DNA of 64,000 nt. Source: 2-02-FULL-55-14 sp964473365 (lineage in GTDB: Bacteria > Bacteroidota > Ignavibacteria > UBA10030). The notes beneath the pieces were generated by a model. The model saw only the letters and a program-made list of their open reading frames with translations, did no database searches and was not told the DNA's origin. Position numbers and translations under genes: made by a program. Location: positions 27,369-91,368 of the forward strand of contig CAYYOV010000009.1 of the NCBI GenBank assembly GCA_964473365.1. Reading direction: 5' to 3'. Shown here one piece after another: positions 10,256 through 20,600 of the stretch. Numbering within the stretch: position 1 is the stretch's first letter; the number at the start of each line of letters is the position of its first letter.

Positions 10256-11743
10256 TCAATAGAACAACGCACCTGCAATGCACAGCCCGAGCAGGGCAGC
10301 CATCCACGCGTACGGCAGCGTACGCCACATGATCTCGTTCACATCGATGCGGACCTCGTTGGCCACCCAGACATTCTGCGTATTCGTGGGATCGCTGATG
10401 CCCTGGATGATCCCAAGCGACATCAGAATACCCATGACCGCACCGGCGGGGACTCCGGTCGCCAGCAGGATACCTCCGACGCCATAGCCGAGCCCCCACA
10501 CATTCAATGGGCCACGATACAAGGCGAGCGGTCCGAGCAACGTGAACAGGACGACGTAATTCCATCCCGACGTCGGGACGATCAGCGACAACAGGGGCTT
10601 CATGTCGCTCATGACAGGCCACTCTGTGACGCCGGCGACTGCCGCATCAGCAAACCAGGAGCGACCAGGGCCTGTCGTCGTGGGTCCGAGGATGGCGCTC
10701 AGCAGCATGCCGATCCCGAGCATGAGGACGACGGCGGGGATCACGCTCGAGCTTCCTTCGATCACGGAACGGGTGACCATGTTGACCGACCCCTTGCGCA
10801 AAGTCACAAGGATGCCGTAGACGAACGCTGCAATAAACGCTGCGACGTATGGGATCCCGAACAGGAGGATCAACAGGAGGGGCACAAGCGGAGTGGCGTA
10901 TGCCCATGCTGAAACGCGTGTCTCCTGGACAGCTGAACGCGAACGCCAATACCTCCACACGCGTGAGACCACGCCATAGACGAGGACCGCCGCGAGCAAC
11001 CAGCGCAACGGTTCGGCAAGCCACGTCCACGCCGTTCCGTCGACCATGAGGGCCAGTATTCCCACGCCCCCTGCCACCACGGCCATCACGGCCAGCGATC
11101 GCCGTATGGTTCGAAACCGGACGGAGCCGCCCCGAAGGAGTTCGATCGTGAGGAACGCGACCGCCACCAGCGCCGTCAGCCCGAAGAGCGTTGCAGCGTA
11201 CGACGACACGACGGAATCCTCCAACCGAAGGACAGATCGATAGACCGCCCAGTTGTTAGCGTTCAACAATCCGCCCAGGCTGATCCCGACGAGAAGCACG
11301 CCGGCTGCCACATGTTCCCGCATTCCCAACGAGAGCAGGATCGGCAGGATCACAGCTCCGACCATGATCACGGCCCCGAGTCCGCCGATCGTCGTGAAGA
11401 GCAAGGTCACGATCGACAACATCACCAATGCCACAAGCAGCGGATTATCACCGGCGAACTCAGCTCCGCGCCGGACGATCTGCTCGGCAACGCCTGATCG
11501 CTGCAGCAATTGGCTGACCATTCCGCCAAAGAACGAGATCACCATGGGGTCTGCCAGGCGAAGGGCGCCGTCCGCCAGGATCGCCGAGCTCACGTCCACC
11601 CAAGTCAGATGTCCGCTGAAGACCTGGACAACCCCTATCCCGAATGCCATCATCGGAAGGGCAAGCACCGCCGGCAGCTTCCTGAGGAACATCAGAGCTG
11701 CCGCGATGACGAACAGGAGAAGGATCAGGAGCGCATTCACCAT
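10256..11743 (-). CDS. Ion-transporter-superfamily permease (GntP/CitM-like)
   Basis: A 495-residue, highly hydrophobic inner-membrane protein with about 12 predicted helices. The symmetric architecture, the ISFFGGMVSQLLQRSGVAEQ and FTTIGGLGAVIMVGAVILPI stretches, and the re-entrant-like GILMSLGIIQGISDPTNTQN near the C-terminus fit secondary carriers of the ion transporter superfamily that move organic acids (gluconate, citrate and similar). It starts 6 bases after the FAD oxidoreductase stop and lies 95 bases upstream of the hydantoinase gene, so it probably imports the substrate metabolised by these two enzymes. The exact family and substrate are uncertain. Confidence 0.75.
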   Translation of the reverse strand: MVNALLILLLFVIAAALMFLRKLPAVLALPMMAFGIGVVQVFSGHLTWVDVSSAILADGALRLADPMVISFFGGMVSQLLQRSGVAEQIVRRGAEFAGDNPLLVALVMLSIVTLLFTTIGGLGAVIMVGAVILPILLSLGMREHVAAGVLLVGISLGGLLNANNWAVYRSVLRLEDSVVSSYAATLFGLTALVAVAFLTIELLRGGSVRFRTIRRSLAVMAVVAGGVGILALMVDGTAWTWLAEPLRWLLAAVLVYGVVSRVWRYWRSRSAVQETRVSAWAYATPLVPLLLILLFGIPYVAAFIAAFVYGILVTLRKGSVNMVTRSVIEGSSSVIPAVVLMLGIGMLLSAILGPTTTGPGRSWFADAAVAGVTEWPVMSDMKPLLSLIVPTSGWNYVVLFTLLGPLALYRGPLNVWGLGYGVGGILLATGVPAGAVMGILMSLGIIQGISDPTNTQNVWVANEVRIDVNEIMWRTLPYAWMAALLGLCIAGALFY

Positions 11744-11749
11744 GGCAGG

Positions 11750-13141
11750 TCAGAGCCTCGCCCCGAGTCGTTTGAGCTCCGCACGCAATGCAATGCCATC
11801 GACCTTTCTCAACGGGATCTTCGCACTCAGAGACATCGCCGCTGCCACTGCAGCCGCTTCCCCCATTGCTCGGCAGTTCGACTGGATCCGGATAGAACTT
11901 TGCGCCTCGAACGAGGCGGAGAGACACCGACCCGCCACCAATACGCCCTCTACGCCGAGAGGGACCAGACATCGATACGGCACCTCATGATATTCGCCAG
12001 GCGGCAATTTCGTCATGCCGGCCCGATCATCACTCGGGTCCCGATGGACATCCAACGGGTAGTTGTTCCGGAGTATGGCATCCGGGAATTTCGCCGCTCC
12101 CAGCACTTCTTCGGTCGTCAGATAGTATTCTCCCCTGATGCGACGTGATTCCCGCACGCCCACCATCGGCGCCGACATCACAAGATACGCCCGCTCGCAG
12201 CCCGGCAGGTACTTCCGGCAGAAGGTCACATAGCGCCCGATGATCTCTCGCCCCTTGATCTGGGCCTGGGTCAAATGCCGCACGTCCGTTCCATCCACAT
12301 CTTCTCGGATCCGGGGACAATTGAACGCGAGTTCATTCGGCCGGCCCGCCATCGAGAACACCTGGAAGTAGTCCCCGTCGCGCTCTTTTAGCACGCCATT
12401 CGTCACAGCCTGTCGAAAGATCGGTTCCAACGACCATCCTTTTCCCCATACCATGGCGGTGTGGACGAGCAACACATCCGAGCCTTCTGCCACCTCCATC
12501 ACGTCGTGTCGCCCAAGCGAACGGAGGAATTCCGCGAACCGCTTCAGATCGACGTTGCCGAGATGGAACCTGACCGAGAACGGCTGATTCCGGCCGGTCA
12601 TCGGATCGCCCTGCTCGACCTTCACACCGGCCCTGTATGCGACATCCGCGTCACCCGAGGCATCGATGGTACGCTTCGCCTTGATGAAGCCGCGACCGGA
12701 CTTGCTCAGCACGACAACGCCTGTGATCGCCCCACTGTCCACGACGGAATCCTCAAACATCGTGTAGTATTGGATCTCCGAGCCCGCTTCAATGACCATC
12801 TGCTCGAGGACGTACTTGAGCGATTCAGGATTGAACCAGCCACGGTTGCCGTCCCTCCACACGCCAGACTCCTGGACGGCGTTGAGCTTCCGGTTGATCT
12901 CCAGATCGATACCGCCATTCAACGGCTCCCCTCCGATCTGATTTGGCATCATGGGAGTCACGAGGGCGCCGGTCTGAGTTCCGCCCAGGGCCCCAAATTG
13001 CTCGACAACCAGCGTCCGCAACCCCTGGCGGCCTCCAGCGATCGCCGCTACGGCACCTGACGTACCACCGCCCACGACGAGCACGTCGACGTCAGCAATG
13101 GTTGGAATGCGTTGATCACGGATGTCTGACAAAGCGAGCAT
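11750..13141 (-). CDS. FAD-dependent oxidoreductase
   Basis: A 463-residue flavoprotein with an N-terminal Rossmann dinucleotide fold: VDVLVVGGGTSGAVAAIAGG at about residues 18-37, followed by the FAD contact LVVEQFGALGGTQTGALVTP. A second nucleotide-contact block reads RTIDASGDADVAYRAG, and the C-terminal FAD-closing segment GVLVAGRCLSAS is present. These match the large FAD-dependent oxidoreductase family PF12831, whose members occur in sugar and organic-acid catabolic loci. It is the first gene of the leftward operon with the permease and hydantoinase. The shared upstream element at 13151-13162 lies about 10 bases before its start codon. Substrate unknown. Confidence 0.85.
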   Translation of the reverse strand: MLALSDIRDQRIPTIADVDVLVVGGGTSGAVAAIAGGRQGLRTLVVEQFGALGGTQTGALVTPMMPNQIGGEPLNGGIDLEINRKLNAVQESGVWRDGNRGWFNPESLKYVLEQMVIEAGSEIQYYTMFEDSVVDSGAITGVVVLSKSGRGFIKAKRTIDASGDADVAYRAGVKVEQGDPMTGRNQPFSVRFHLGNVDLKRFAEFLRSLGRHDVMEVAEGSDVLLVHTAMVWGKGWSLEPIFRQAVTNGVLKERDGDYFQVFSMAGRPNELAFNCPRIREDVDGTDVRHLTQAQIKGREIIGRYVTFCRKYLPGCERAYLVMSAPMVGVRESRRIRGEYYLTTEEVLGAAKFPDAILRNNYPLDVHRDPSDDRAGMTKLPPGEYHEVPYRCLVPLGVEGVLVAGRCLSASFEAQSSIRIQSNCRAMGEAAAVAAAMSLSAKIPLRKVDGIALRAELKRLGARL

Positions 13142-13150
13142 ATCACCGGA

Positions 13151-13162
13151 CGTGAAAATGGT
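13151..13162. promoter_or_regulatory. CGTGAAAATGGT element upstream of the FAD oxidoreductase operon
   Basis: The 12-mer CGTGAAAATGGT recurs exactly at 28064-28075 in another intergenic region, upstream of the GHL10-NAGPA gene. It lies 10-21 bases upstream of the first gene of the FAD/permease/hydantoinase operon. A regulatory role is inferred from recurrence and position only. Confidence 0.35.
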
Positions 13163-13232
13163 ACCAGATCAGCGAGTTATTCGGGCAAGCCGGAATGGAG
13201 CGGAGGCCTTCAGGTGGAGCTCAGACCGTTCG

Positions 13233-13952
13233 TCATAGGCGAGCATGGAGACCGATGCGAACATCCACCATCTGCATTCCGCTGACGTTCTCCATGTCGA
13301 GGGCGAGCGCCGGCCAGAGCTCGCCGATGATCAGCTTATAGCGGAGCCCGAGCGAGAGCCACAGGGGCTCGAACGCCCGGATACGAATGTCCGACCCAAC
13401 CTCAAACCCACCGCTCCATTCCTGCTGACGATTTTCGGGGACATTCAGGATGGCCAACGGGACTGAGGTCCCGGCGGAATCGGCTACGAGCGTCCCTTTG
13501 AACGCGCCGCGCAAGCTTGCCCAGCGATAGAACCCGAAGCCGAACGAGCCGTCTGCCTCGATGAGGTCGCTGCGGAAAACAGGCACCGTACCGATGGCCA
13601 GTACGCCGACAGCCTGGACGTTTACATCGAGACCGGTCAGCGGGAGTTCGAACACACGGTCAACGCCCGATACCTCCTTCTTCCGCCGCAACACCAACGC
13701 CTTCGTGTTCTCCTTCGTAAAGGTAAGCATTTCGAGGCGCGCACCCCAATGTGGTTCATCGTCTCCCGCTGGCTGGAACAACACGCCCCCACTCCATCCC
13801 GCGCTGACACGGTTCGAAAGCGATCCCAGCGGTACGGCGATTCCACCCTCCACACCAACAACGGTCGGAGACAGGATCAACTGCCCCAAGCTTCCGTTGG
13901 AGATCGCAATGAGGGACAGGGCCGACCATATGACAATTCGGACGGTTTTCAA
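13233..13952 (-). CDS. Secreted, probably outer-membrane beta-barrel protein of unknown function
   Basis: A 239-residue protein with a signal peptide (about residues 1-23, ending SNGSLGQ). The body alternates hydrophobic and polar residues with many Gly and aromatics, as in small outer-membrane beta-barrels (for example VEGGIAVPLGSL, WSGGVLFQPAG, WLSLGLRYKL). The start codon appears to be TTG at 13952, overlapping the upstream stop codon as TTGA, with GGAG about 8 bases before it; this suggests translational coupling. It is the last gene of the long ROK/TonB/T9SS array. No family recognised. Confidence 0.7.
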   Translation of the reverse strand: MKTVRIVIWSALSLIAISNGSLGQLILSPTVVGVEGGIAVPLGSLSNRVSAGWSGGVLFQPAGDDEPHWGARLEMLTFTKENTKALVLRRKKEVSGVDRVFELPLTGLDVNVQAVGVLAIGTVPVFRSDLIEADGSFGFGFYRWASLRGAFKGTLVADSAGTSVPLAILNVPENRQQEWSGGFEVGSDIRIRAFEPLWLSLGLRYKLIIGELWPALALDMENVSGMQMVDVRIGLHARL

Positions 13953-14683
13953 TAGAGGAACTCCAACGCAAGCCGACCCGTCACGGAGCGGTCGAATGGC
14001 ATCTCATCGTAACCCATGGAGCCTGAGGTGGGTATGATCTGCACGAATCGTCCTCCCGCACGGAGGCGGAGCAGTTCCGAGATACGGACCGAAACATCGA
14101 TGGAAGCCATGCCGAACGCGGGATTCCCCTGTTTCGGGTTTGAGAACTGCTCATATGTGTATTCAAATGTGTGGTCTGCCGCGGCAAAATATCGAGACCA
14201 GTGTTCCTGGAGGTAGAGCTTTCGGGTGAAGAAGATGATCCCGCCGCCCACTGACGGTATGATCGAGATGTCCTCTCCGAGCGCGATGGCATAGTGCAAC
14301 GACACCGAGATCGGAACTGCCTGCATCCGCTGGAATGGAGTCAGCGTAGCGCTGATGATCGATGAATCAGGGCCCCGTACGATCGATTGGACCAATCCCG
14401 CGTAGCGATCGTTCCAGAATGTCCAATTCCACTTCTGGAGTGCACTGTCCTGATCGATGGAGTAGCGTTCATATCCCACCCCCACCGAAAGCGAAAGGTC
14501 GCCCACCAGACTGATGCGCAGGTCCACGCCAGTCGCAAGCCCATGGGCCTCGTTGACGCGGATCCGCTCCGAGATCGAGCGGACAAAACCGCCGTTGACC
14601 AAGACCGCTTCAACCTGGGCCGACATCGACGAAATGACGACGGCCATGATCATGCCGACCCGTATGGCGCGACGGGAGATCAT
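13949..14683 (-). CDS. Secreted, probably outer-membrane beta-barrel protein of unknown function
   Basis: A 244-residue protein with an N-terminal basic/hydrophobic export signal (about residues 1-27). It has beta-strand-like alternation typical of outer-membrane barrels: LSLSVGVGYERYSID, ISVSLHYAIALGEDISIIPS, and a C-terminal strand VTGRLALEFLY ending in an aromatic residue, as for BAM-inserted proteins. It overlaps the PorV-family gene by 4 bases upstream (ATGA) and the next small barrel gene downstream. It may form a pair or complex with that neighbour, since both have similar size and character. No family recognised. Confidence 0.7.
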   Translation of the reverse strand: MISRRAIRVGMIMAVVISSMSAQVEAVLVNGGFVRSISERIRVNEAHGLATGVDLRISLVGDLSLSVGVGYERYSIDQDSALQKWNWTFWNDRYAGLVQSIVRGPDSSIISATLTPFQRMQAVPISVSLHYAIALGEDISIIPSVGGGIIFFTRKLYLQEHWSRYFAAADHTFEYTYEQFSNPKQGNPAFGMASIDVSVRISELLRLRAGGRFVQIIPTSGSMGYDEMPFDRSVTGRLALEFLY

Positions 14684-15612
14684 ATCTGCACCTGCGCCGA
14701 GAACCGCAGTACATCTCCCAGTCGCCCGAACAGGACGTATGCAAAGTCGAGATCTACCGGCAGACCGATATTGGACCTGATCCCGAGCCCGAAGCTATGG
14801 TCTTCTTCATCATAGCCGAATTTATGACCGTATCGCAGCGTGATCGATTCCTGCCACGAGAGCTCGACCCCGGCGTGCACGCGTTCGTCGTTGTCGCTCG
14901 GGTGCAAGGCGACTGCCATGACGGTGATCCGGAGCGGATCGCCGTTCTCTCCAAGGAGGTCCATCGCTGCCCCCAATCGGAGCGTCGAAGGCATCCGGAA
15001 CTCATCGTTGATGAACTTCGCATTCGTGCCAAAGTTCTGGATGACCGCCGCCAAGCGCAGGGAGCGGAATCCCGTATGATAGATGATGCCGCCGTCAAGA
15101 AGTACGTTGCTGGCGTGGTAGACGTCGATGCGCTCTTCCACATATTTGAGCGACAGACCAAAAGCGAACTTGTCCGTCAGTTTCCGCCCATACGAAAGTC
15201 CCACAGCCATGGAACGCGCGCTGAACGTTCCCATGGAGGAGAATTCACGGGTCCCAAGTTCACGTACCGTACGATCCATCGAGCCGTGGTCCATCACGTT
15301 CACCGATACACCAACAAGCCCGACGCTGAGCGGCACAGCATAGGCCAGCCCATAATGCGATATCCCCGCGACCCATGGAGAGTACGAGAGCCCGACGGCT
15401 TGGGCTTCCATTCCGTACGCAGGTCCGGCCGGATTGAGAAAGAGCCCAAGCGGTCCCGGATCAGCCCCCGCCAGGCCCGTCTCACCAAGTGCGGCATCGC
15501 GCGCAGACATCGGCACTTCAAGGAACGTGAACCCTGCCGTGGCCGTGCGCTTAAAGGTCTGGGCCGTGAGCCCAGCCGTGACGGCGATGACCAGGAGGAG
15601 GGCCCGTTTCAT
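14680..15612 (-). CDS. PorV/PorQ-family outer-membrane protein
   Basis: A 310-residue protein with a signal peptide (to about residue 18, LTAQ). The following AGFTFLEVPMSARDAALGETGLAGADPG pattern (only partly quoted) is the family hallmark of PorV/PorQ (UPF0164) barrels, as is NPAGPAYGMEAQAVGLSYSPW. PorV shuttles T9SS cargo from the translocon to the attachment machinery. Paralogues are common in Ignavibacteria-type genomes next to cargo genes. It overlaps the upstream T9SS cargo gene by 4 bases and the downstream barrel gene by 4 bases, so it may be dedicated to the cargo of this operon. This could be a cargo-specific paralogue rather than the core PorV. Confidence 0.82.
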   Translation of the reverse strand: MKRALLLVIAVTAGLTAQTFKRTATAGFTFLEVPMSARDAALGETGLAGADPGPLGLFLNPAGPAYGMEAQAVGLSYSPWVAGISHYGLAYAVPLSVGLVGVSVNVMDHGSMDRTVRELGTREFSSMGTFSARSMAVGLSYGRKLTDKFAFGLSLKYVEERIDVYHASNVLLDGGIIYHTGFRSLRLAAVIQNFGTNAKFINDEFRMPSTLRLGAAMDLLGENGDPLRITVMAVALHPSDNDERVHAGVELSWQESITLRYGHKFGYDEEDHSFGLGIRSNIGLPVDLDFAYVLFGRLGDVLRFSAQVQI

Positions 15613-17699
15613 CGCACGATCGCCAATTTGCCGATCTTCGTTCCCATCGGCGATTCAACATGGTAGATATAGATGCCGCTCTCCACGAACTGACCGAAGT
15701 CGGTCAACTGATCCCAGGGAACGATACCGCCGAACCCATCCGGAACGACAAGCGTCTTGACCAGATCTCCCCGGACGGTATAGATGCGGATCGTTGCGGG
15801 ATTCGGGACATTGACGAACTGGATCTCGTCCCCTTGCGTCGGCTGCGAGAACCCCTCGCCAATGACGTACGGATTCGGCACGACGAGGATCCTGTCGATC
15901 GACGACGACGCCGGCAACGTCATCTTGAATGGCGAGGTCGTCCGGTTGGCGAAGAGGGACGATTCAAGTGGCGGAACACGATTATTACCCGTCTCAGGGA
16001 AGACCGCCGACGGATTGACCGGCCATGAGACCTTCCCTGTGTCGTACGCCGTCAAGGCATAGTAATAGCCCGTGCCGACATCGCCAGTTGAGTCGATATA
16101 CACGTAGCGTCCTGTCGAGCCGTCGTAGTACCGTGCATCCCCTTTCGTCACGGTGCCGATCTGCGTCCAGGGCCCGATGGGCAAGTACGACGACCGATAC
16201 AGTCGGTAACCGGCGAGATCGAACGTGCCGTCGTCCGGGTCAGCAAGCGATTCCGTCTCCGTGCCCCAGGAAATTGTCGTGGCAGCGAAGCCGGGGCGGT
16301 CCCGCAGATAATCGAGCGCAAACACCGGCGCGGCCGGTGGATCCGGATGATTCAGGCCCGGCTGGCTGGCGATGCGCGACTGATCGTATGTGAATTGGGC
16401 CTTGCGCGCGCTTGTTTGGAAGATCGTTGACCCAGCGCCAATGCTCGCCTTCGAGGCCGTAGGATTCACGACGACGCTGTAGTCGACGCCGTCCACGATC
16501 TCGGCCACGGCGACGACGACCGAATCCCCGGGAGCGAGATTCCACGGACCAAGCGACATCAGCGACCATACACGCGTACGTCGCATTTGGAGCGTGTCGG
16601 ACGACGATGCGATCGGATTCGTGGCGTTGGCCGGATCGCGAAGGACGTCGTACCGCGATTCGAACGTCGCCTTGCCGGTGAAGGGCCCGCCCTGATCGAT
16701 CGAGGGACTTCCGCCTGACCAGGCGATCTTGTTGACGCGTGTCGTTTGACCAAGCTTGTTCGGACTCGCGTACAGCAGTTTGACGCCAGCGTGTCCAGGG
16801 GCCAGCCATTCGCCTGTGGCATCCCCATTCGGTCCAATGGGTCCTTGTGTCCGGGACCGCATGTATTCCTCATCCTCGGGAGTGTCGAGATAGTCCCCGG
16901 ACCGAGCCCACATCATGTTGTATGTCGGATGGGCCGGATTGGCGCTGAGCGGTCCGAAGTGGTAGGTACCGCGTGAACCCGATGGGAGCGTCGGGAACAA
17001 GACCGTCCAGGCCCGAGAGTTGACGTGAAGCCCGTAGACGGCGAGTGCATAGAAGTCGAACAGCGTATCCTGAACGGCTCGGGACGTATCGAGCGCCCGG
17101 ATCTCGGACGAGATGTTCTTGAAGGTGTACTCGTGAATGATGTAGTTCTCGTCGCGCCGGGAGCCGCTCCACTGATGGGAGAGCCGTGTGACCCGCACCG
17201 GCAGCTGCCGCTCGCGATCGTCAGTACGGTTGTAATTCAGATTGTATTCCCACGAGGTCTCGATGACCTCCTCTCCCACTCGCCCTGTCGTCTTCAAGTA
17301 GTGGTTGGCGCCGCCAGGATACCGGTGACGATGCTTTGTCACGATATACTTGGCGCTTGCCTCGTTGGCGATGCTGCTGGCGTAGATCGCCCAGTCCTCC
17401 ACGGCGAAGACCGAATCGTTCCCCTTTTTCGCTCCAACGTAGAATCCACCCGTGACCATGTGAGACGGTGGGCCGCCGATATCGCGCGCGATCCACGTAT
17501 CGTCGAAGCCTGGCCAGTCGAGTCCGATACCCCGCCGCCCCCAGTTGCTGTAGACGGGTCCCACTTTCCCAGCCTGTAGCGAATGCCACAACATGCCTCG
17601 CCGAAAATTGAGGATCGGAGATTCCACCTGGGCGGACAAATCGACGCCCGCGAGAGCAATGAGGCACAATGGAAGGATATGACGGAGCGAGGGTCGCAT
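15609..17699 (-). CDS. Large secreted protein with T9SS type A sorting domain
   Basis: A 696-residue protein. I place the start at ATG 17699 because MRPSLRHILPLCLIALAGVD is a clear signal peptide; the open frame upstream is not exported-like and overlaps the TonB gene. The start overlaps the TonB receptor stop by one base (TGATG). The middle contains a fibronectin-III-like stretch around residues 490-590 (LAGYRLYRSSYLPIGPWTQI, then YYALTAYDTGKVSWPVNPSA). The C-terminal 90 residues are a T9SS sorting domain of the VVPNPYVIGEG type, with TIRIYTVRGDLVKTL and a terminal SGIYIYHVESPMGTKIGKL. It is probably surface-displayed with the neighbouring TonB receptor. The substrate-binding function is unknown. 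Confidence 0.8.
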   Translation of the reverse strand: MRPSLRHILPLCLIALAGVDLSAQVESPILNFRRGMLWHSLQAGKVGPVYSNWGRRGIGLDWPGFDDTWIARDIGGPPSHMVTGGFYVGAKKGNDSVFAVEDWAIYASSIANEASAKYIVTKHRHRYPGGANHYLKTTGRVGEEVIETSWEYNLNYNRTDDRERQLPVRVTRLSHQWSGSRRDENYIIHEYTFKNISSEIRALDTSRAVQDTLFDFYALAVYGLHVNSRAWTVLFPTLPSGSRGTYHFGPLSANPAHPTYNMMWARSGDYLDTPEDEEYMRSRTQGPIGPNGDATGEWLAPGHAGVKLLYASPNKLGQTTRVNKIAWSGGSPSIDQGGPFTGKATFESRYDVLRDPANATNPIASSSDTLQMRRTRVWSLMSLGPWNLAPGDSVVVAVAEIVDGVDYSVVVNPTASKASIGAGSTIFQTSARKAQFTYDQSRIASQPGLNHPDPPAAPVFALDYLRDRPGFAATTISWGTETESLADPDDGTFDLAGYRLYRSSYLPIGPWTQIGTVTKGDARYYDGSTGRYVYIDSTGDVGTGYYYALTAYDTGKVSWPVNPSAVFPETGNNRVPPLESSLFANRTTSPFKMTLPASSSIDRILVVPNPYVIGEGFSQPTQGDEIQFVNVPNPATIRIYTVRGDLVKTLVVPDGFGGIVPWDQLTDFGQFVESGIYIYHVESPMGTKIGKLAIVR

Positions 17700-20600
17700 C
17701 AGAACGTGAACCCGACGGAGAGGAACATCTGTCGCGGGATGTTCCGGTAGGCTTTGTAGGGCGCCGCGATGTGGCTGAGGCGCAGCGGATCGTCCCCTGG
17801 ATCGGCCACCGTGAATCCGCGTTCGACCCAGTTGTTCCGGTCGACCTGGGCGTCCATCGGGGTCAGCCATTGATTATTGAACAGATTCATGATCCGGGCG
17901 CCGAGGATGACGTCCCGACCGAGCATGTGGAGGGTCTTGACGATGTTCAGATCGACGCTCGTTTCGATAGGATACCGCCTGTTGTAGAGCACGTCCTGGA
18001 CGTCAAAATCGGTGACGTACGTGAACGGAAGACCCGACTGGGCAGCGTATGTCAGGCTCGCGGTCGTATTCTCGAACGGCGAGATCCCCGCGATCTCCAC
18101 ACCTTCCCCCTCACCCAACCGGTACTGCACCAGGGCGCGAAGGACATGCGTCCGGTCGGACGGAGAGATGAATTCGCCCGTGAAATTGCGGGACGCAAAT
18201 GCCGTCACCCCTGCAGGGAACTGCTCTTGAGGGCCATAGTTCCCTTCCGTCGTCTGCGACAGGTTGTAGCTGACACGGTAGTGCCACCGGGCGGGCGCAA
18301 TACGCTCGAACGTGATCTCGATGCCTCGCGTCGACCCGAACGCATTGTTCGAGAAGGTCGTATAGAGATACAACGGAGTATTGTCCGGCAGGACGCCCCT
18401 CGGACGATCGGCGCTTCCCGTCAGCGCCGCAACCCGCAGCAGCCCGATCTGGCTCACGCGGTCGTTGTAGTATACCGCCACGTCGAACCGATGGTTCTCG
18501 CCCACCACCTGCTGGATCCCGAACTCGTAGTTGATCGTCTTTTTCGGCTCCAGGTTCGGATTTCCCCGACCCGTCCAGCCGCTTTGGGTGCGCTGGGATA
18601 GCGCATGCGAGAAGATCGGCATGGAAGCAAAATGTCCATACTGAATGCGGAACGCGGTATTCTCGCCGATCGGGAACGACAGCCCCAGTCGCGGCATGAG
18701 CACGGTGCGCGTCTTGGACGCAACCGTTTGCGGATCGCCGACATAGTTCGGCCGGACATTGTTGCTCAACGTCCCCTGGTAGAACGGGTCGAAGAGATCG
18801 ACCGCCACATCCTCCTGGAAATTGTACGCCTCTGCTCTCAAACCAAAATTCGCGACGAGCCCTTCATACTCCATCTTGTCCTGCGCATACGCCGAGAGAA
18901 GCCAGGGGTATGCTTTGTAGTATTCCGCAAAACCCGACCGGAAGAGATACGAATTCGCCTGGAACGAGGAATTGACGCCGTTGTTGACCATGTCCCAGTA
19001 GTAGCCGCGGAGACCGACTTTCAGCAGGTTCGAAGAAGTGATCTGGTTGGTGTAGTCGACGGAGACGGAGACGTGCTCCGTTCGATTGTACTGGTAGTAG
19101 TTCGTGCTGAAGTTGAACGGCTCCCGAAAGTACGATCCGTCCCACCACACTCCTTGGCGCAGTACGCTGCCCGACGCATCGTTCAGACTGTCGAGCCGGT
19201 CGCGTGCCGACTCATATCCTGCCAGATATTCGTACGGCAATTCGTATGTTTCCATCTGGTGCGACGCCGTCACCTCGACGAACGAATGGGTATCGATGGT
19301 ATAGACCCAGTTCAGGCTCTGCGTGAACGTCTCCTCCGTCCGGACCGGATCTGTCTTGATGTAGTATTTCGTCGAAATGCCCGGTGGGCTGAAGGCCAGG
19401 CCCGACCAGCGGATATCGTCTGAACCGGACCAGATCCCGCCGCGATATCGCTGGTACATGCCGAGGAGCTTGAACTTGTGCGCCCGGACCGGCGTGTAGA
19501 TGATATTCGTCAGGTAGTTCTGGAAGACAAGGTTCTGCTCGGAAGTCGGGAGACGCGTGGGGGCGGTTCGATACTCTCCCGAGAAGAAGAAGCGAAGCAG
19601 GTCCGGATCGCGGGTCAGAGGGCCGCCGAATCCGACGAGGTAGCGGGTGTACATCCCTTTCCGGTAGTCATAGACGCCGAGCGGATTGTCGTCGCTCGGA
19701 GTGTGGTTCTTCAGCCACACGTCGTAGGCCCAGGCGGCCTCGCGGACCACCACATCACGCCACGCGGCGGAATCCGCCGACGACGCCGTACCTGTCTGAT
19801 ACATCCTGTTGTAGAGTGCAGACGCCCTCGTATTCAGGCCGAGCTGGTCTGCAATGAGCCGAAGGTCCCGGATCCAATAATTGAAATCCCCCCAGCGCTG
19901 CCATTCGTAGCTGTTCCGGTCGTAGACGTACGGTCCAAAGTGGTATTGGCCCGGCGGGCGGACCTCCATCCGAAATTCGCCGTTGAACCGCGGGCCCCCT
20001 TCCTTTGAGACCACCTTCACGACACCCGCCTGCGCATTGCCGTACTCTGCCGAGAAACCTCCAGAGATCAGCTGGACCTGCTGCACCGCGATCGGGTTGA
20101 TGTCGAACTTCCACGAATTGTCCGCCTTGCTTGTCCCAAACGAACCGGGGGCCGTTGTCGACGAATTGATCTGCTGGACTCCGTTGATCTGGTAGTTGAC
20201 TTCGTACGCACCCGACCCGCGGACGCTGTAGTTCCCCTGTGCGTCCTTCTGAAAACCGGCCACCAGATCGAGCGCGCCCCGGATGCCTTCCATGGGAGCC
20301 GATTTCAGCTGCGACTCCGTGATGCTCTGCGACGTCGACGTCTGGTCACGGATGACCTTCGGCCGCTCGGCTGTGACGATCACTTCCTTCTGCTGGATGG
20401 TGGCATCCTCAAGGCGGAGTATCAGGTCCGTTGTCCGGTCGATGAGGATCTCCACACCCCGGACCGTGGTTCGGTTGTATCCCAGCATGGATCCGACGAC
20501 CTGATATGTGCCCGGCGGAATGTTCAGGATGGTGAACCGACCCTCGAAGTCGGTCGCCGCTCCAAGGGTCGTTCCCTGGAGGAACACGTTCGCACCGATC

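Noticed and set aside
14797..15666. Plus-strand 289-codon frame
   Set aside because: Antisense shadow of the PorV-family gene; the minus-strand product has a signal peptide and family signature.
17700..17870. Extended N-terminus for the 15609-17699 T9SS protein
   Set aside because: The extra residues overlap the TonB receptor and lack export character; the start at 17699 begins a proper signal peptide.
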